Source of the DNA: Sphingobacterium sp. UBA6711
GTDB taxonomy: Bacteria > Bacteroidota > Bacteroidia > Sphingobacteriales > Sphingobacteriaceae
Assembly (NCBI GenBank): GCA_002454415.1
Contig: DKIT01000201.1
Coordinates: 398 to 9,383, forward strand
Length of the DNA: 8,986 nt
Direction: 5' to 3'
This document shows, one piece after another, positions 5,068 to 8,986 of this stretch (within the stretch, counting starts at the first letter, position 1; each line of letters starts with the position of its first letter). The notes beneath the pieces were generated by a model. That model was not told where the DNA came from. It saw nothing but the letters and a program-made list of their open reading frames with translations, and searched no databases. A program made the translations under genes and the position numbers.

Positions 5068-6867
5068 TTACTCTAAATAGTGGCCCTGACGTATTAATAA
5101 TGCCCGGTATTTGTTGAATACACTAGACTTGGACACAAAGCCCATGTATTTATTTTCATCCCCCAAAACGGGAAGTATCCAAGTGTCATCCTTATTCATT
5201 TTAGCCATTACGATTTCCATATTTTCATTGATACCAACGGTATCGTTTGGCTTTTGAGCCAATTTCTCAAAGGGAGTATCTCCCCCATCCACTTCCCCTA
5301 GCAACACGGAGAATAGATACTCACTATACAAGATTCCCATAAACTTTCCTTCATAATTGACCACTGGAAAGATATTACGTTTGCTATGGATTATATCTGA
5401 TTGCCTGCCCTTTGGTGTTTCGTCAGGACGTAAAATCACAAAATTGGTTTCCAATACGTATTTTATGCGCATCATACTTAAAACCGAACGATCCTTATCT
5501 TCGTAAGAAATCAGGTCACCAGATTCCGCCAATACCTTCGTGTAAATCGAATGTTTTAATACTGCGCGATTGATTAGATAAGAAATAGAACATACCAGCA
5601 TCAACGGAACCATCAAAGTATAACCTCCAGTCACTTCTGCAATCAGGAAGATACCTGTCAACGGTGCATGCATAATGCCGCTTAAAGCTCCGGCCATACC
5701 TGCTACTACAAAATTCGGAACATTTAATTCCGCTATCCCTGTTAAGTTTACGCCATAAGAAAATGCAAAGCCCAACAAACCGCCCATGACCAGACTTGGA
5801 CCGAAAACACCACCGTTTCCGCCACCATTTAAGGTAAACAAGGCCGCAAACGATTTACCGAATAAAGTCAAAATCGTATAGCCGAGAACTACCAAACCCA
5901 TGTCCTTATAATCTGAAAACAAGCTATTTTTGACAATGGAATTAAACTGACCATTTAGAATCTGCTGTATGGTAATATAACCTTCCCCATAAAGTGCTGG
6001 GAATATAAAAATCATCAAACCTAAGGCAACGCCACTGACCCATACTTTGTTATAAGGATTTTTAATTTTGGAGAACCATTTGCCCACATTTCTGGATACA
6101 CGTGCGAAGTAAATGGTATAGAGCCCAACCAATACCGCCAATAGCAGATAAAATAATAAAGCAGAAACCTGCCAATCCGAATTGAATGTACTAAATAATG
6201 GTTCATTATAAAGAACTCGGGAAACAACAGAAGCTAAGGCCGAAGAAATCAATAGTGGTATGAAAACCGGGATTGAGAACTCGGGCAATAAGATCTCAAT
6301 CGCAAAAATCATCCCTGCCAATGGACTATTGAATGCACCAGAAATCCCCGCCGCAGCACCACAAGCCAAGAGCATTGTCACTTCCTTGTATTGTAATCCA
6401 AAGAAACGGGCAATATTGGAACCAATGGAGGAGCCCCCTAATGCTACCGGAGCTTCTAGACCACAGGATCCGCCAAAACCGACGGTGATAGCGGAAGTCA
6501 CCACCTGCGAATAAATATTACTTGGGTCCAATCGACTTCCCTTCCGACTGATGGCATAGATGATGGGGGTGATTCCATGCTCCATCTTTTTCCCCTTCAA
6601 AAATTTCCGAACAAAAAATACGCTGAGTAAAATCCCAATTAACGGAAAAATCAAATACACAGAATATTTCACCTTCCAGTCGATATCGTCCTGTATGGTG
6701 GTGGCAATAAAATGTGTTAGCCTTTTCAGCACAGATGCCATAATACCACCGACAATACCGACCAGAAAAGCCAATAGGATGATAAAATTCCTGTTTGAAA
6801 CTTTTTTCATCCGCCATTGATTGACCTGATCTATCTTCCTAAAAAAACGTCCCTTAAGATTTCCCAT
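5068..6867 (-). CDS. ClC-family chloride channel/antiporter with C-terminal CBS pair
   Basis: The 599-residue protein has about 440 residues of ClC membrane domain followed by two CBS-like repeats (about 475-590) that usually regulate gating by nucleotides. ClC signatures are EHGITP (97-101, selectivity site I), GLEAP (136-140) with the gating glutamate Glu138, NSPLAG (180-185), GGVFGPS (352-358), and GGY with the chloride-coordinating Tyr416. Two departures stand out: the serine of the classical GSGIP motif is His98, and the position of the inner proton glutamate (E. coli Glu203) is Ile192, after Glu191. Coupling to protons may therefore be altered. Its start codon lies 6 nt after the stop of oxyR, so the two are almost certainly co-transcribed. 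Expected location is the inner membrane. A hairpin beyond the stop ends the unit. Confidence 0.93.
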   Translation of the reverse strand: MGNLKGRFFRKIDQVNQWRMKKVSNRNFIILLAFLVGIVGGIMASVLKRLTHFIATTIQDDIDWKVKYSVYLIFPLIGILLSVFFVRKFLKGKKMEHGITPIIYAISRKGSRLDPSNIYSQVVTSAITVGFGGSCGLEAPVALGGSSIGSNIARFFGLQYKEVTMLLACGAAAGISGAFNSPLAGMIFAIEILLPEFSIPVFIPLLISSALASVVSRVLYNEPLFSTFNSDWQVSALLFYLLLAVLVGLYTIYFARVSRNVGKWFSKIKNPYNKVWVSGVALGLMIFIFPALYGEGYITIQQILNGQFNSIVKNSLFSDYKDMGLVVLGYTILTLFGKSFAALFTLNGGGNGGVFGPSLVMGGLLGFAFSYGVNLTGIAELNVPNFVVAGMAGALSGIMHAPLTGIFLIAEVTGGYTLMVPLMLVCSISYLINRAVLKHSIYTKVLAESGDLISYEDKDRSVLSMMRIKYVLETNFVILRPDETPKGRQSDIIHSKRNIFPVVNYEGKFMGILYSEYLFSVLLGEVDGGDTPFEKLAQKPNDTVGINENMEIVMAKMNKDDTWILPVLGDENKYMGFVSKSSVFNKYRALLIRQGHYLE

Positions 6868-6873
6868 ATCGTC

Positions 6874-7812
6874 CTATTGAAAGCTCAACACTTCCTTTTT
6901 CTTTTTTGTTTTGAATTTATCCGGTACTACAGCTAATATTTCTTTTTCTAAGGCCTGGATAGCCTGTCGCTTCACAAAATTCTGTGTGGTCACCAACGAT
7001 ATTTCGCGCACAGGCTCAGGCGACTTGAAATAACGTATCCGATCCAGTTGCTCATCCGAATAATCCCAAATCGACAATTCAGGCAGGATGGTAATCCCGT
7101 CATTGATATCAACCATCCGTTTCAAAGTCTCCACACTGCCGGTATTATACTCGAATCGTCCAGAAAGATCCTGATTATGTTTGTGATGACAAATATTCAG
7201 TACCTGACCGCGCATACAATGTCCTTCATTAAGAAGCCAGAGTTTATCATCTGCAATATCATCACCACTAAGTATCTTCTTAGAGAACAAAGGACTATTT
7301 GTCGAAATATAAGCAACAAAATTCTCATAGAACAAAGGTGCCTCTAATATGCCTGGATCATTGAGAGGCGTAGACAAGACTCCACAGTCCAGCAGCCCCA
7401 CTTTTAGTTCATGGATAATTCTTTCTGTCGTATATTCCCAGATTTGTAATTGCAACTTGGGATACTTCTCCATGAAAGTGGTAAGTACGTTCGGAAGTAA
7501 ATAAGGCGCTATCGTGGGGATAACCCCAACTTTCAAAGTCCCTTCAATCTCCCCCTTTTTATCCTGTACAATCTCATTTATCTTCCGGCTTTCAGTTAAA
7601 ACTAGCCGAGCTTGAAGAATAATTTTTTCACCTATTTCAGTTGGAACGACCGGCTGACGACTACGATCAAATATCTTTGCCCCTAACGATTCTTCAAGTT
7701 TCTGTATTTGCATGCTCAATGTAGGTTGTGTCACAAAGCATTTTTCGGCTGCAGCAACAAAACTTCGGTAGGTATCAACAGCAATAATATATTCCAATTG
7801 GATTAAGGTCAT
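6874..7812 (-). CDS. oxyR: OxyR-type LysR-family peroxide sensor
   Basis: The 312-residue LysR-type regulator has an N-terminal winged helix-turn-helix (residues 2-60, with AAEKCFVTQPTLSMQI) and a periplasmic-binding-protein-like effector domain (about 90-295). The redox motif GHCMRGQVLNIC places Cys199 and Cys208 at exactly the numbering of the E. coli peroxide-sensing pair, giving strong support for OxyR function and for the start at 7812 (MTLIQLEYI). An ATG at 7833 would add seven residues but lies inside the -7 promoter element. The C-terminus ends in a lysine-rich tail, KTKKKKEV, not typical of the family core. By family it is oxidised by H2O2 to a disulfide form that activates defence genes. 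It heads a unit with a ClC gene and is divergent from an S46 peptidase; no catalase, Dps or alkyl hydroperoxide reductase gene is in view. Confidence 0.92.
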   Translation of the reverse strand: MTLIQLEYIIAVDTYRSFVAAAEKCFVTQPTLSMQIQKLEESLGAKIFDRSRQPVVPTEIGEKIILQARLVLTESRKINEIVQDKKGEIEGTLKVGVIPTIAPYLLPNVLTTFMEKYPKLQLQIWEYTTERIIHELKVGLLDCGVLSTPLNDPGILEAPLFYENFVAYISTNSPLFSKKILSGDDIADDKLWLLNEGHCMRGQVLNICHHKHNQDLSGRFEYNTGSVETLKRMVDINDGITILPELSIWDYSDEQLDRIRYFKSPEPVREISLVTTQNFVKRQAIQALEKEILAVVPDKFKTKKKKEVLSFQ

Positions 7813-7830
7813 CTTTCTATCTTTAAAGCA

Positions 7831-7838
7831 CAAAATTA
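7831..7838 (-). promoter_or_regulatory. -7 element of the oxyR-ClC unit
   Basis: On the minus strand TAATTTTG matches TAnnTTTG, 18 nt before the oxyR ATG. The nearest upstream TTTG copies are 12 and 23 nt away rather than 19, so the -33 part is weak, as often with activator-dependent promoters. Confidence 0.45.
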
Positions 7839-7886
7839 CGATTCCTGTCGCAAACCAACGCCAAATCTGCCATATTTAAACGAGCA

Positions 7887-7901
7887 TCACTAGTCTGGTG
7901 A
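7887..7901. promoter_or_regulatory. Possible LysR-type operator
   Basis: TCAC-N7-GTGA, with an inner ACTAGT palindrome, lies in the divergent region about 50 bp upstream of the oxyR -7 element. LysR-type proteins bind short inverted repeats at such positions. The arms are only 4 bp, so this is tentative. Confidence 0.2.
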
Positions 7902-7970
7902 ATCGTTAATATAATAAATACCTTGCCAAAAAGACTGAATCTATCCAGTATTGTTACATTAGTCGACACA

Positions 7971-8007
7971 AAAAGTCCTTTTCATCAAAAAGCTTTTCTT
8001 AAATTTG
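7971..8007 (+). promoter_or_regulatory. Tandem AAAAG/CTTTT dyads and -7 element before the S46 peptidase
   Basis: Two inverted repeats, AAAAG-TC-CTTTT at 7971-7982 and AAAAGCTTTT at 7988-7997, have centres 16 bp apart and directly precede TAAATTTG (8000-8007), which fits the -7 consensus. No TTTG is found at -33. The spacing suggests an operator next to the core promoter, or simply AT-rich promoter DNA. Confidence 0.3.
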
Positions 8008-8036
8008 AAAGTTTAAAACTTTGACATTTAAATCCT

Positions 8037-8986
8037 ATGAAGTTTATTTATAAGACAACAATTGCACTAGCTTTAATTTTATCGATCACAAACATCCCCC
8101 GCAGCAAGGCAAATCCTGATGAGGGCATGTACCCATTGAGTGATCTAAATCGAGCTGGACTTAAAAAAGCTGGGTTAAAGATTAGTGAGAAAGATATTTA
8201 CAACCCTGGCCAGGTTGGATTAGTAGATGCTTTAGTCCAAGTAAGTGGCTGTACAGGTTCATTCGTTTCAAATCGTGGATTGATCATTACCAATCACCAT
8301 TGTGCTTTCTCAGCTGTTCAGCTTGCCAGCACGGCAATCAACAACTACCTAAAAAATGGCTTTGTCGCACAAAACCAAGAACAAGAAATTGAAGCAAAAG
8401 GACTAAAAATACGAATCACCGATTCCTATGAAGATGTTTCCAATAAGATATTGAATGCAGTGGCCAATATCAAAGATCCTGTAGAACGTATTAATACCAT
8501 TAAGCGTAAACAAGAGGAGTTAGTCAAACAGGCCGAAAAAGCAGACTCTACAATCAAAGCCGAAGTATCTGAGATGTTTATTGGCAAAAGTTATGTTCTA
8601 TTTCGCTACAAGACAATTGAAGATGTCCGCTTAGTATACATCCCACGTCAGAACATCGGTGAATTTGGTGGAGAGACTGACAATTGGGTATGGCCACGTC
8701 ATACAGGAGACTATTCTTTCTTAAGAGCTTACGTCGGTAAAGATGGAAAATCAGCACCTTTTTCGAAAGACAATGTCCCCTATCAGCCCAAGAAACATCT
8801 CAAAGTAAATCCCAATGGTGTCCGGGAAAATGACTTTACTTTTATTCTTGGGTATCCGGGAAAAACATTTCGCCACCGTCCGGCACAATATATCCAATAC
8901 CAACAGGAATATCTTTTACCTTATGTTTCCAATCTATATGATTTCCAAAACCGACAGATGGAAGAAGCTGGTAAAGATAACACGGC
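8037..8986 (+). CDS. S46-family dipeptidyl-peptidase (DPP7/DPP11-like), 3'-truncated
   Basis: The frame runs off the right edge; 316 full codons are visible of a family that is normally about 700 residues or more. A signal peptide spans residues 1-25, ending in SKA, and the mature part begins with the family's typical EGMYPLSDL. The chymotrypsin-like first half is present: GLIITNHHC (81-89) holds the catalytic His, and RHTGDYSFLRAYV (221-233) holds the catalytic Asp225. The catalytic Ser and the residue separating DPP7 (hydrophobic P1) from DPP11 (acidic P1) specificity lie beyond the window, so specificity cannot be stated. By family, these periplasmic exopeptidases release dipeptides from the N-terminus of oligopeptides and are characteristic of peptide-using Bacteroidota. 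The ATG at 8037 is supported by the signal peptide. The gene is divergent from oxyR across a 224-nt region. Confidence 0.93.
   Translation, partial: MKFIYKTTIALALILSITNIPRSKANPDEGMYPLSDLNRAGLKKAGLKISEKDIYNPGQVGLVDALVQVSGCTGSFVSNRGLIITNHHCAFSAVQLASTAINNYLKNGFVAQNQEQEIEAKGLKIRITDSYEDVSNKILNAVANIKDPVERINTIKRKQEELVKQAEKADSTIKAEVSEMFIGKSYVLFRYKTIEDVRLVYIPRQNIGEFGGETDNWVWPRHTGDYSFLRAYVGKDGKSAPFSKDNVPYQPKKHLKVNPNGVRENDFTFILGYPGKTFRHRPAQYIQYQQEYLLPYVSNLYDFQNRQMEEAGKDNT

Noticed and set aside
6021..6820. Several open frames on both strands within the ClC gene
   Set aside because: They are alternative-frame shadows of a well-supported 599-residue membrane protein.
7813..7833. Seven-residue N-terminal extension of OxyR from the ATG at 7833
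   Set aside because: The extension overlaps the -7 element, and the 7812 start restores Cys199/Cys208 numbering and the usual MTLIQLEY start.

Overview
The window looks like a chromosomal segment of a Bacteroidota bacterium, most likely Sphingobacteriaceae (Sphingobacterium/Pedobacter-like). The grounds are moderate AT-richness, almost no Shine-Dalgarno sequences before the genes, several matches to the Bacteroidota promoter (-33 TTTG, about 19 bp, -7 TAnnTTTG), and family content: a CE12 pectin acetylesterase, an S46 dipeptidyl-peptidase, and a Crp-like regulator with a degenerate nucleotide pocket. The genus is inference; no rRNA or tRNA is present.

Layout. (1) 3-1055 (+): the 3' part of a GDSL/CE12 rhamnogalacturonan acetylesterase, open at the left edge and followed by a strong hairpin terminator at 1108-1135. 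(2) 1136-1562: a gene-poor AT-rich stretch with an inverted repeat, possible decayed coding remnants, and the promoter of the next gene. (3) 1563-3894 (+): a Crp/Fnr-like regulator, a secreted esterase-D-type hydrolase, and an EamA/DMT transporter that overlaps the hydrolase gene by 14 nt. A symmetric TTTGTC-N8-GACAAA dyad lies just before the hydrolase start. (4) 3895-4404: a non-coding stretch with, on the minus strand, a perfect Bacteroidota promoter followed about 80 nt later by a strong terminator. This is a candidate small RNA. A 39-codon small ORF lies upstream of it on the same strand. (5) 4405-4995 (+): riboflavin synthase ribE, convergent with the next unit; a shared hairpin lies between them. 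(6) 7812-5068 (-): oxyR followed after 6 nt by a ClC chloride channel/antiporter with a CBS pair, apparently one transcription unit. (7) 8037-8986 (+): the 5' part of an S46 dipeptidyl-peptidase with a signal peptide, divergent from oxyR and cut by the right edge.

The genes form separate small units rather than one pathway. Two linkages stand out: a peroxide sensor heading a chloride-transport operon, and a regulator/secreted hydrolase/drug-metabolite-type permease trio. The least explained element is the minus-strand small RNA candidate at about 3980-4059. It carries a hairpin-sequestered, full-length SD-like sequence, which is unusual in a phylum that seldom uses SD pairing. No mobile element, CRISPR array, tRNA or rRNA was recognised.
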